A stretch of 64,000 bases of DNA, taken from NCBI RefSeq assembly GCF_001552595.1, contig NZ_BCRM01000018.1:104544-168543 (forward strand). Direction: 5' to 3'. The stretch is from Rhodococcus erythropolis NBRC 15567 (lineage in GTDB: Bacteria; Actinomycetota; Actinomycetes; Mycobacteriales; Mycobacteriaceae). How positions within the stretch are numbered: position 1 is the stretch's first letter; every line of letters starts with the position of its first letter. The translations under genes were made by a program, and so were the position numbers. This document shows positions 1 through 7,439 of the stretch, piece by piece. The notes below the pieces were generated by a model. It was not told the DNA's origin and searched no databases. It saw nothing but the letters and a program-made list of their open reading frames with translations.

Positions 1-641
1 AACTCGCTGATCTTCTCGGCCAATTCGGCGTAGGTGAGCCTCTCGTCACCGCCCAACTCGTACACTGCACCTTCATGACCATCGGTGGTCGCGACTACTG
101 CTGCGGCGTCGGCGTAATCCGCACGCGCCGCAGCCGCGATCTTGCCTTCCGCTCCCGCACCGACCAGTGCGCCGCGTTCGATCACACCGGCCAGGTCGTT
201 GGTGAAGTTCTCCCAGTACCAACCGTTGCGCAACAGCGCGAACGGAATACCGCTCCGAGTGAGCACGTCCTCGGTCGCCTTGTGCTCGGCAGCAAGCTTC
301 ATCGGCGTGTCCTGAGCATTCAAGATGCTCGTGTAGGCGATGAATCCGACGCCGGCAGCCTTCGCCGCGTCGATGATGTTGGTGTGTTGCGCGAGCCGTG
401 ACCCCACTTCACTTCCCGAGATCAGCACCAGCTTGTCGACGCCCGCCAATGCGGTTTCCAACGCCGAGGCATCGGCATAGTCCGCTTGACGTACAACTAC
501 TCCGCGGGCGGCGAGGCTTTCCGCCTTCTGTGGATTGCGGACGACAGCGACGATGTCGGACGCGGCGGTTCCCCGCTCGATCAACGACTCGACTACCAGT
601 TGTCCGAGGTTTCCGGTTGCGCCGGTGACTGCAATGCTCAT
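1..641 (-). CDS. QorB-like NAD(P)H-binding quinone oxidoreductase (3' end beyond window)
   Basis: Reading the minus strand from an ATG at 641 gives MSIAVTGATGNLGQLVVE, an SDR-type Rossmann start with the GATGNLG dinucleotide-binding loop, and continues open to the window edge (213 codons). The sequence includes an NmrA/QorB-like core (LLRNGWYWEN, a typical QorB/NmrA stretch). QorB-type enzymes reduce quinones with NADPH in the cytosol. It is divergent from an HxlR regulator, the same pairing as ytfG/ytfH (qorB/qorR) of E. coli, so electrophile- or redox-responsive control is likely (inference). The C-terminus is not visible, and a plain NmrA-like sensor role is the main alternative. Confidence 0.85.
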   Translation of the reverse strand, partial: MSIAVTGATGNLGQLVVESLIERGTAASDIVAVVRNPQKAESLAARGVVVRQADYADASALETALAGVDKLVLISGSEVGSRLAQHTNIIDAAKAAGVGFIAYTSILNAQDTPMKLAAEHKATEDVLTRSGIPFALLRNGWYWENFTNDLAGVIERGALVGAGAEGKIAAAARADYADAAAVVATTDGHEGAVYELGGDERLTYAELAEKISE

Positions 642-689
642 GCGAACTCCCGATCCAGGTTGAAGCGTAAATGCGTTCTGCAACCATCA

Positions 690-712
690 TGCACTTATTT
701 TTCGTAAGTGCA
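690..712. promoter_or_regulatory. Candidate HxlR operator between divergent genes
   Basis: A perfect 8-bp inverted repeat, TGCACTTA then 7 bp then TAAGTGCA, lies in the 118-bp gap between the QorB-like gene and the HxlR gene. Its size and place fit the binding site of a dimeric winged-helix HxlR regulator controlling both genes. Seen in sequence; the binding is inferred. Confidence 0.6.
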
Positions 713-759
713 ACACGTCGAGTTAGCGCTATGGGATCGTGCAGTAGTAGCCTGGGTTC

Positions 760-1209
760 ATGACCAGCACCGACTCACCTTCACGTGCTGCCCAGACCCC
801 TGATCCGAATGCCGACGTCGTGGACCCAACGCTCGAGGCTGACGTCTTCGCTCGCGGGTGCAACTCTCGGGCGGCATTGCAGAATGCAACCGGACGCTGG
901 GGCGCACTCGCGCTGGCGGCATTGAACGAGGGCCCGTACCGGTTCAGTGCCCTGCGCCGACGCGTCGACGGAGTCAGCGAGCGCATGCTCTCGCAGACCC
1001 TGCAAACACTCGAGCGGGATGGCCTCGTGCACCGTGAGGTACTCGAAACCATCCCGCCCAAAGTGGAATACAGCCTGACCGAACTCGGCGCCGACGTCGC
1101 CGCAAAGATCACGGCCCTGATCGAACTACTCGAGTCGCAGGTTCCGAAAATCGTTGCGTCACAAGCGTCGTACGACGCTCGGAATCAGCTCAACTTGTCC
1201 GAAAGCTGA
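760..1209 (+). CDS. HxlR-family winged-helix transcriptional regulator
   Basis: The 149-aa protein has the HxlR/DUF24 winged-helix core (ALALAALNEGPYRFSALRR, then SERMLSQTLQTLERDGLVHR, then a wing ending VEYSLTELG). Cys34 (ARGCNSRAAL) sits at the conserved N-terminal Cys position that in QorR/YodB-type members senses electrophiles or oxidants. It is divergent from a QorB-like oxidoreductase with an 8-bp inverted repeat between them, so it is probably an autoregulated repressor of that gene. Its 3' end overlaps the convergent lipoprotein gene by 25 bp. Confidence 0.9.
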   Translation: MTSTDSPSRAAQTPDPNADVVDPTLEADVFARGCNSRAALQNATGRWGALALAALNEGPYRFSALRRRVDGVSERMLSQTLQTLERDGLVHREVLETIPPKVEYSLTELGADVAAKITALIELLESQVPKIVASQASYDARNQLNLSES

Positions 1210-2177
1210 GCGATGAACTCGTCGAATGCGTAGGGAACGCTCAGCACCGTCGGAGCGGACGTAGCCATCGCGTAGTCCATTCCGACCAGACGAACCAGAC
1301 GGCCGTTCGACACCGAGGTCATGTTCGCGAACGGACCGAAGGATATCAGCTTGTCCAGGTTGGTGCCGTCGGCGTCGACGAGAATGAAGACGTCGGCGTC
1401 GAGTGTGTCGATGGATTCCATGCCCACGGACACCGAACTGTCGCCGGAAGTGCACACTGCGTCGACACCGGGCGAGGTCTTCACCCCGAGCTGGCCGAGA
1501 AGACGGATCCGCGGGTCGGTGCCGCAGAAGACGATCAGGCCCTCGTCGGTGCGCATTGCATACGTTGCGGTTTTGCCCTGGAACTGCGGGTGATCAGCGG
1601 CCTGCTTCTCGAAGTACGCCCCGGTCTCGTCGATCAGCGTCTGAGCCTGCGCCGGCTGTCCGAGCGCTGCCCCGATCATGCTCATCTGCTTGTCCCACGC
1701 GGTATCCCACGGCTGGTCGGGGAACGCGACGGTCGGCGCGATGTCACTGAGGCGCTTGTACTCGCCCTCGTCGATGCCGGAGTAGACGGCGAGGATCACG
1801 TCGGGATCGAGCCCGAGGATCTGCTCGAACGGGATATCGGGATTGGTCGTCATGAGAACGGGCTTGGCACCGTTCAGACGCGAAGCGTCCCAGGGCAGGA
1901 TGTTGTTCTCGATGCCGTCGCCGGAGAAGCTCTCCATGGCGACCGGAACCTTGTTCAGCGCGATCACCGCATCCTGGCCACTCCATCCGATGGTCACGAT
2001 GCGGATAGGCTCCGCGTCGATCGTCGTCGAACCGTAGGCGTGGTCGACGGTCACGGGGAACGCCCCCGCCTCGGCGGCACCCGAAGCTTCGGTGTCCGAT
2101 CCGGAGTCACCTGAGGTTCCACAGGCGGAGAGCGTCAGCGCGACGCAAGCCGCGAGCAGTACGGAACGAGTTTTCAT
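1185..2177 (-). CDS. Iron-siderophore ABC transporter substrate-binding lipoprotein
   Basis: The 330-aa product begins with a lipoprotein signal, MKTRSVLLAACVALTLSACG, with lipobox LSAC (Cys19). The rest follows the FepB/FecB/BtuF class III binding-protein pattern: EPIRIVTIGWSGQDAVIALNKVPVA, DPDVILAVYSGIDEGEYKRLSDIAPTVAF, and a late VDAVCTSGDSSVSVGMESIDTLDADVFILV. It is expected to be anchored outside the membrane and to deliver ferric siderophore to a FecCD-type importer, which is not encoded here (orphan binding protein). I saw no convincing DtxR/IdeR box upstream. The gene ends inside the HxlR gene (convergent overlap). Confidence 0.88.
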   Translation of the reverse strand: MKTRSVLLAACVALTLSACGTSGDSGSDTEASGAAEAGAFPVTVDHAYGSTTIDAEPIRIVTIGWSGQDAVIALNKVPVAMESFSGDGIENNILPWDASRLNGAKPVLMTTNPDIPFEQILGLDPDVILAVYSGIDEGEYKRLSDIAPTVAFPDQPWDTAWDKQMSMIGAALGQPAQAQTLIDETGAYFEKQAADHPQFQGKTATYAMRTDEGLIVFCGTDPRIRLLGQLGVKTSPGVDAVCTSGDSSVSVGMESIDTLDADVFILVDADGTNLDKLISFGPFANMTSVSNGRLVRLVGMDYAMATSAPTVLSVPYAFDEFIAQLSDKLS

Positions 2178-2297
2178 GAGTGGTCCTTCGAAAGCCGGAT
2201 GGTCGACTCGGGACGCTAATGCGTTGCGCGCCTACACCCCGACTCGAAGGCCTCAGATGGCGGTTTCGCAACACAACTCGACACAAAAGACGAAAAA

Positions 2298-2345
2298 CCC
2301 CGTGTGCCTTTCCGGTAGTGCGAACGACCGAAAAGGCGCACGGGG
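2298..2345 (-). terminator. Intrinsic terminator of lpd
   Basis: Arms CCCCGTGTGCCTTTCCGG and CCGAAAAGGCGCACGGGG pair with few mismatches. On the minus strand the hairpin is followed by a T-rich run (TTTTTCGTCTTTT), just downstream of the lpd stop. Confidence 0.85.
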
Positions 2346-2360
2346 CCGAAGGCCCTGCCG

Positions 2361-3764
2361 TCAGAAGTTGATCATGTGGCCGGCGAGGCCGTGGATCGCT
2401 TCCTGCAGTGCCTCACTGAGTGTGGGGTGGGTGTGGACGTTGCGTGCCAACTCGTTGACCGTGAGGTCCCACTTCTGGGCCAAGGTCAGCTCGGGCAGCA
2501 GTTCCGAAACGTCCGGTCCGATGAGGTGCCCGCCGAGCAGTTCGCCGTACTTCTTGTCGGCGATCAGCTTGACGAAACCGGTCGGGTCACCGAGACCGTG
2601 TGCCTTGCCGTTGGCGGCGAACGGGAAGTTCGCGACCTTGACGTCGTAGCCCTCGGCCTTGGCCTGCTCCTCGGTCAAACCGAACGAGGCGACCTGCGGC
2701 TGGCAGAACGTCGCACGCGGCATCATCCGGTAGTCACCGAGTGTCTGCGTCTCCGCGCCGCCGATGGTCTCGGCAGCGACGACAGCCTGAGCTTCTGCGA
2801 CGTGCGCGAGCTGCAGCTTGGCGGTGACGTCACCGATGGCGAAGATGTGCGGGACGTTGGTGCGCATGTAGTCGTCGATCGCGATGGCGCCGCGATCGGT
2901 CAACGCGACACCGGTGTTCTCGAGACCGAAGCCCTCCACGCGCGGTGCGAAGCCGACGGACTGCAGAACCTTGTCGACGACCACGGTCTCGATCTCGCCG
3001 GACTTGTTGTCCTTGATCGAGACGGTGACCTTGCTGCCGTCGTCGCTGATGGACTGCACAGCGGCACCGGTCTTGATGGTGACGCCGAGCTTCTTGTACT
3101 GCTTGGCGATTTCCTTCGAGACGTCGGCGTCCTCGTTGGGCAGTGCCCGATCGAGGAACTCGACGATCGTGACGTCGACGCCGTAGTTCTTGAGGACGTA
3201 ACCGAACTCCATGCCGATCGCGCCGGCACCGACGATCAGGATCGAACCCGGAAGGTCACGGGTGAGGATCTGCTCTTCGTAGGTCACTACGTTCTCGCTC
3301 AGCGAGGTGCCGGGCAGCAGCTTGGTGTACGAACCCGTCGCGATGATCGCGTTGTCGAACGTGATCGTCTCGGTGCCACCCTTGCTCAGCTCCACGCTGA
3401 TGGTGTTGGCGTCGACGAACGTGCCCTTGCCGTCGTACTCCGGGATCTTGTTCTTCTTCATCAAGAAGTGAATGCCCTTGACTCGCCCGTCCGCGACCTT
3501 GCGGCTGCGATCGAAAGCGGAGCCGAAATCGAAGGACACGTCTCCGGACATGCCGAACGTCTTCGCTTCTTTCGTGAAGATGTGCGCGAGTTCGGCGTTA
3601 CGGAGAAGCGCCTTGGACGGAATGCAGCCGACATTCAGGCATACACCGCCCCAGTACTTCTGCTCGATGATGGCGGTGCTCAGGCCCAGTTGTGCCGCGC
3701 GGATAGCAGCGACGTACCCACCGGGGCCGGCTCCGAGGACAACGACGTCATAGTGTGAGGTCAC
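2361..3764 (-). CDS. lpd: Dihydrolipoamide dehydrogenase (E3)
   Basis: The 467-aa flavoprotein has the FAD motif [10 protein letters not shown] (residues 11-20), the redox disulfide pair Cys42/Cys47 in [13 protein letters not shown], an NAD-binding [10 protein letters not shown], the FAD motif [17 protein letters not shown] and the C-terminal HTHPTLSEA that carries the catalytic His of the partner subunit. Length and motifs match actinobacterial Lpd/LpdC, the E3 of pyruvate and oxoglutarate dehydrogenase complexes. The start is GTG at 3764. The gene is monocistronic with its own terminator. Confidence is high. Confidence 0.97.
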   Translation of the reverse strand: MTSHYDVVVLGAGPGGYVAAIRAAQLGLSTAIIEQKYWGGVCLNVGCIPSKALLRNAELAHIFTKEAKTFGMSGDVSFDFGSAFDRSRKVADGRVKGIHFLMKKNKIPEYDGKGTFVDANTISVELSKGGTETITFDNAIIATGSYTKLLPGTSLSENVVTYEEQILTRDLPGSILIVGAGAIGMEFGYVLKNYGVDVTIVEFLDRALPNEDADVSKEIAKQYKKLGVTIKTGAAVQSISDDGSKVTVSIKDNKSGEIETVVVDKVLQSVGFAPRVEGFGLENTGVALTDRGAIAIDDYMRTNVPHIFAIGDVTAKLQLAHVAEAQAVVAAETIGGAETQTLGDYRMMPRATFCQPQVASFGLTEEQAKAEGYDVKVANFPFAANGKAHGLGDPTGFVKLIADKKYGELLGGHLIGPDVSELLPELTLAQKWDLTVNELARNVHTHPTLSEALQEAIHGLAGHMINF

Positions 3765-3813
3765 GATTCACCAGGGTAGTCCTGCATCGTTTCGCTGTCC
3801 CCAGATGGTCGCA

Positions 3814-4800
3814 TTACCCGTCGGTAGCCCACACTTCTCGGGCAACTCGGGCGAAATTTCCGCCGTACACGGCCTCGATCGACGGCTCGTCGAAGCCCCG
3901 CTCACGCAATACCTGATCAAGTGTCAGCACGTCCTCCGGAGGAGTCCACTGCAGTGGCCCCCACGCGGTGTACGCCTCGGAGAACGACGACGGGTTCTGC
4001 TCGATCTCTTCGCGGAAGTCGTCGGCGTCGAAGGAGAAGTCGGAGCCGATCCCGACGTGATCGATGCCGACGAGTCCCACAGCCTCTTCGATGTGGTCGG
4101 CCATCGCGGACAGCCGAGCCTGGTCGTCATCCGGTCCGTTGACGCCGAGGAATATACCCACGCCGTTGATCCCGATGACGCCGCCGGTCTCCGCACACGC
4201 TCTGGCCTGATCGTCGGTGATGTTGCGCGGATGCTCCCACAACCTTCGGAGGTTCGAGTGGCTGTAGATCATTGCTCGCTGGGTGATAGCTGAGATGTCC
4301 AACCCCGTCTGTACCGAACAATGTGAGCCGTCGACCGTCATTCCGACGCGATTCATCTCGGCAACCAGGTCACGGCCGTATCCACTCAACCCCGTGTCCG
4401 CCAGGTCCAAGCAGCCGCAGCCGGCAGCGTTCATGTAGTTATACGTCGGCAACATCGAGCGGACTCCGAGGTCGTAGAAGTACGAGACGTTGGCCAGGTC
4501 TCCCTCCAGCGGATTCGAGTCCTCCAGGTCGAAGGCCAGGGCGATTCCGCCGGACTCCTGAATCTCGACGACGCCGTCGACGGTGAAGACAGGGGTTATC
4601 TCCGGGAACTCGACCCGCGCCTGCCACGCGAAACTCTTGGCGATTGCCGTCGAGTCCGCGCGAGTCTGCGGCGAGTAACCGACGTTCACCGAAACGTAAC
4701 TCCCCGCTGGGCGCTGATATCGGAGAAGATCTTCGACAGACGCGTTCGACTGCAGAGGTAGGCAACAATGTTGTTCCCATAGTGGATATGTCCGGTTCAC
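3814..4800 (-). CDS. Membrane-dipeptidase-like metallopeptidase (family M19)
   Basis: The 328-aa protein matches the M19 renal-dipeptidase fold: ALAFDLEDSNPL (bridging Glu), TVDGSHCS and IYSHSNLRRL (the two His ligands), and HVGIGSDFSFDADDF (Asp near the C-terminal end of the barrel). M19 enzymes cleave dipeptides, including those with a C-terminal D-residue. The N-terminal HxD zinc motif of classical members appears here as EQHCCLPL, with Cys in place of Asp. No signal peptide is visible, so it is probably cytosolic. Substrate is unknown. Confidence 0.85.
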   Translation of the reverse strand: MNRTYPLWEQHCCLPLQSNASVEDLLRYQRPAGSYVSVNVGYSPQTRADSTAIAKSFAWQARVEFPEITPVFTVDGVVEIQESGGIALAFDLEDSNPLEGDLANVSYFYDLGVRSMLPTYNYMNAAGCGCLDLADTGLSGYGRDLVAEMNRVGMTVDGSHCSVQTGLDISAITQRAMIYSHSNLRRLWEHPRNITDDQARACAETGGVIGINGVGIFLGVNGPDDDQARLSAMADHIEEAVGLVGIDHVGIGSDFSFDADDFREEIEQNPSSFSEAYTAWGPLQWTPPEDVLTLDQVLRERGFDEPSIEAVYGGNFARVAREVWATDG

Positions 4801-4915
4801 TCACTAATCCCGTCGATGATCAGGGAAATTCACCTGAAACTGGTCGTACGTTCAGCAAATCTCTGGTTCACTGGCGGATAACGCACCGATGCGGTAGAAC
4901 TTACAAGACTCACAC

Positions 4916-4967
4916 GCCCTGTACCTATCGACAGGGCATGTATCCAGCATGAATTCCCGTACGGGAA
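4916..4967. promoter_or_regulatory. Two palindromes upstream of the mycolyltransferase tandem
   Basis: GCCCTGT, 8 bp, ACAGGGC (4916-4937) is followed by the perfect 14-bp palindrome TTCCCGTACGGGAA (4954-4967). Both lie in the 233-bp gap between the divergent dipeptidase and mycolyltransferase genes, 67 bp or more before the latter's ATG. They look like operators, regulator unknown. I see nothing else defined in this gap. Confidence 0.45.
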
Positions 4968-5033
4968 CAGCAACAAAGGACCGTTCACTCCTGGGCGGAT
5001 TCGAAGGAATTTTAGGTGGAGGTTTCTGAACGT

Positions 5034-6083
5034 ATGCGTGCTCGCACTTTCAAGCGTGGCCGTCTGGTCGCCGCTGTAGCCGCAGTATCCGTGCTGCCGA
5101 TGCTGATCAGCCCTGCAGTGTCGTCCGCAGGCGGAGATCCGTCGACCACCACGGCAACTGTTGCCAAGGCAAACACAACGGGTTCCAAGCTCTCGAGCCG
5201 CACGGACAACGGGCGCATCGCCACCATCAAGGTGTACTCACCTTCCATGGGACGCGACATTCCGCTCGAGGTCATCCTCCCAGCAGACGGCAGCGAACCC
5301 CGCCCGACGCTCTACCTGCTCAACGGTGCAGGCGGCGGCGAAGACCGGGCGACGTGGCAGCGTCAGACCGACGTCAACGAGTTCTTCGCTGACAAGAACG
5401 TCAACGTCGTCACCCCGCTCGAAGGTGCATTCAGTTACTACACCGACTGGATGAACGACGACCCGTCCCTCGGCCGTCAGAAGTGGCAGACGTTCCTGAC
5501 CCAGGAACTCCCGCCCGTCATCGACGCCGAGTTCAACACCAACGGCGTCCAGTCGATCTCCGCGATCTCGATGACCGCGACCTCGGTCCTCAACCTCGCC
5601 ATCGCAGCTCCGGGCCTCTACAAGGGCGTCGGTGCATACAGCGGATGCGCCGAGACCAGCACACCGGTCGGCCAGTCCTCCATCGAACTGGTTGTGGGCA
5701 TGCGCGGCGACGCTGACGTGACCAACATGTGGGGCCCCCTCGACGGCCAGGGCTGGATCGACAACGACCCCGTCGTCAACGCCGAGAAGCTCCGCGGCAC
5801 CGAGCTCTTCATCTCCACCGGCTCCGGACTCCCCGGCCCGCACGACACCCTGAACAACGAGGCGATCAACGGACAGGTCGGCACACTCGCCAACCAGGTG
5901 ATCGTCGGCGGCGTCATCGAGGCAGCAGTCAACTACTGCACCCACAACCTCGCCTACCGCCTCAACGATCTCAAGATCCCGGCCACCTTCGACTTCAAGC
6001 CGACCGGCACCCACTCGTGGGGCTACTGGGAAGACGATCTCCACAACTCCTGGCCGATGCTCGCTCGTTCGATGGGCATCTGA
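5034..6083 (+). CDS. Secreted mycolyltransferase-type esterase (antigen-85-like), copy 1
   Basis: The 349-aa product has a signal peptide (RARTFKRGRLVAAVAAVSVL..PAVSSAGG) and an alpha/beta-hydrolase core. The nucleophile elbow is AISMTATS with Ser179, comparable to the GLSMAAS of Ag85, and the catalytic His lies in GTHSWGYW (His327), comparable to THSWEYW of Ag85. Such enzymes move mycoloyl groups onto trehalose, arabinogalactan or proteins in the cell envelope. I chose ATG 5034 over an in-frame GTG at 5016 because GGTGGAGG lies just upstream of it and the paralogue has the same arrangement. The next gene is a tandem duplicate. The acceptor is unknown. Confidence 0.88.
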   Translation: MRARTFKRGRLVAAVAAVSVLPMLISPAVSSAGGDPSTTTATVAKANTTGSKLSSRTDNGRIATIKVYSPSMGRDIPLEVILPADGSEPRPTLYLLNGAGGGEDRATWQRQTDVNEFFADKNVNVVTPLEGAFSYYTDWMNDDPSLGRQKWQTFLTQELPPVIDAEFNTNGVQSISAISMTATSVLNLAIAAPGLYKGVGAYSGCAETSTPVGQSSIELVVGMRGDADVTNMWGPLDGQGWIDNDPVVNAEKLRGTELFISTGSGLPGPHDTLNNEAINGQVGTLANQVIVGGVIEAAVNYCTHNLAYRLNDLKIPATFDFKPTGTHSWGYWEDDLHNSWPMLARSMGI

Positions 6084-6097
6084 CCGAAATCGTTCCG

Positions 6098-6138
6098 ACT
6101 CGACCCCGCTCCCTGCACTTCCTGGAGCGGGGTCGAGT
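6098..6138 (+). terminator. Hairpin terminator after mycolyltransferase copy 1
   Basis: ACTCGACCCCGCTCC, an 11-nt loop, then GGAGCGGGGTCGAGT form a perfect 15-bp stem 14 bp after the stop codon. The U-tract is poor. Almost the same stem follows copy 2, so the terminator appears to have been duplicated with the gene. Confidence 0.7.
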
Positions 6139-6152
6139 GCTTGTCTGGGCCG

Positions 6153-6188
6153 ATTCGGGGGTTAATTCGGGGGTTAATTCCGGGGCCA
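6153..6188. repeat. Three 12-bp tandem repeats between the paralogues
   Basis: ATTCGGGGGTTA occurs twice directly in tandem, followed by a diverged third unit ATTCCGGGGCCA. They lie between the terminator of copy 1 and the gene of copy 2. Function unknown; replication slippage or a regulator array are both possible. Confidence 0.6.
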
Positions 6189-6338
6189 ATTCAATTGTCA
6201 GGCAATCGAATCGCGTCACTTTCTGCGCCCGCTCTGCTTTACTGACACATAACAAAAAGTGAACCTGTTCCAGTAAGGGCTCACAGGCACTTCGATCCGT
6301 TCCGGATCCGAAGACATTCAGGTGGAGGATCCGAACGT

Positions 6339-7355
6339 ATGCGTGCTCGAATTTTCAAGCGTGGCAGTGTGATCGCAGCTCTCGCAGTGGCCACGGTGCT
6401 GCCGATGCTGATCAGTCCGGCGACAGCTTCTGCGGGCGGTGACACGTCCGGATCGCACGTCGTGAGCAACACCAAGACCGGCGACCGCAAGGTCACCATC
6501 TCGGTCTTCTCCCCGGCGATGGATCGCAACATCCCGCTCGAGGTCATCCTCCCAGCAGATGGCAGCGAACCCCGCCCGACGCTCTACCTGCTCAACGGTG
6601 CAGGCGGCGGCGAAGACTCGGCGACCTGGCAACGCAAGACCGACGTCATGAACTTCTTCCAGGACAAGAACGTCAACGTCGTCACTCCACTCGAAGGCGC
6701 ATTCAGCTACTACACCGACTGGGTGAACGACGATCCGGTTCTCGGTCGCCAGAAGTGGCAGACGTTCCTGACCCAGGAACTCCCGCCCGTCATCGACGCC
6801 GAGTTCAATACCAACAAGGTCCAGTCGATCTCCGCGATCTCCATGACCGCGACCTCGGTCCTCAACCTCGCCATCGCGGCTCCCGGCCTCTACAAGGGCG
6901 TCGGCGCGTACAGCGGATGTGCCGAGACCAGCACTCCCGTCGGTCAGAGTGCGATCGAACTTGTCACAGGTACCCGCGGCGGAGCTGACATCACCAACAT
7001 GTGGGGCCCCCTCGACGGTCAGGGCTGGAAGGACAACGATCCGGTCCTCAACGCCGAGAAGCTCCGCGGCACCGAACTCTACGTCTCCACCGGCTCCGGA
7101 CTCCCCGGCCCACACGACACTCTCGCCAATCCCGCGATCAACGGTCAGGTCGGTGCGCTCGCCAACCAGGCGATCGTCGGCGGCATCATCGAGGCAGCGG
7201 TCAACTACTGCACCCACAACCTCGCCTACCGCCTGAGCGACCTGAAGATCCCGGCCACCTTCGACTTCAAGCCGACCGGCACCCACTCGTGGGGCTACTG
7301 GCAAGACGATCTCCACAACTCCTGGCCGATGCTCGCTCACTCCCTGGGCGTCTGA
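6339..7355 (+). CDS. Secreted mycolyltransferase-type esterase (antigen-85-like), copy 2
   Basis: The 338-aa paralogue of the preceding gene is nearly identical over most of the mature protein. It has the signal peptide RARIFKRGSVIAALAVATVLPML, the elbow AISMTATS (Ser168), and GTHSWGYW near the end. The N-terminal 50 residues after the signal are shorter and divergent (GGDTSGSHVVSNTKTGDRK), so the copies differ mostly in the region next to the membrane. GGTGGAGG precedes ATG 6339. Recent tandem duplication is evident, and the copies probably differ in regulation or acceptor. The following hairpin ends the unit. Confidence 0.88.
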   Translation: MRARIFKRGSVIAALAVATVLPMLISPATASAGGDTSGSHVVSNTKTGDRKVTISVFSPAMDRNIPLEVILPADGSEPRPTLYLLNGAGGGEDSATWQRKTDVMNFFQDKNVNVVTPLEGAFSYYTDWVNDDPVLGRQKWQTFLTQELPPVIDAEFNTNKVQSISAISMTATSVLNLAIAAPGLYKGVGAYSGCAETSTPVGQSAIELVTGTRGGADITNMWGPLDGQGWKDNDPVLNAEKLRGTELYVSTGSGLPGPHDTLANPAINGQVGALANQAIVGGIIEAAVNYCTHNLAYRLSDLKIPATFDFKPTGTHSWGYWQDDLHNSWPMLAHSLGV

Positions 7356-7368
7356 CCCGATTCGTTCT

Positions 7369-7409
7369 CACTCGACCCCGCTCCAGTGTTTCGGGAGCGG
7401 GGTCGAGTG
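7369..7409 (+). terminator. Hairpin terminator after mycolyltransferase copy 2
   Basis: CACTCGACCCCGCTCC pairs perfectly with GGAGCGGGGTCGAGTG across a short loop, 13 bp after the stop. It matches the stem after copy 1 with a different loop, so the stem is conserved while the loop drifted. Confidence 0.72.
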
Positions 7410-7439
7410 CTGTCGGGAGCGAGCAGTAAGAATGGACGT

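Noticed and set aside
2178..2297. IdeR/DtxR box upstream of the siderophore-binding lipoprotein
   Set aside because: No sequence close to TTAGGTTAGCCTAACCTAA was found; iron regulation is not supported here.
2376..3758. 460-aa open frame on the plus strand
   Set aside because: Antisense shadow of lpd with no SD site and no recognisable domain; typical of GC-rich DNA.
5016..5033. GTG start of mycolyltransferase copy 1
   Set aside because: The SD GGTGGAGG overlaps it; ATG 5034 matches the paralogue's arrangement.
7386..7439. Upstream start of the S9 peptidase
   Set aside because: It would overlap the terminator hairpin of the preceding gene; ATG 7440 gives the usual S9A start.
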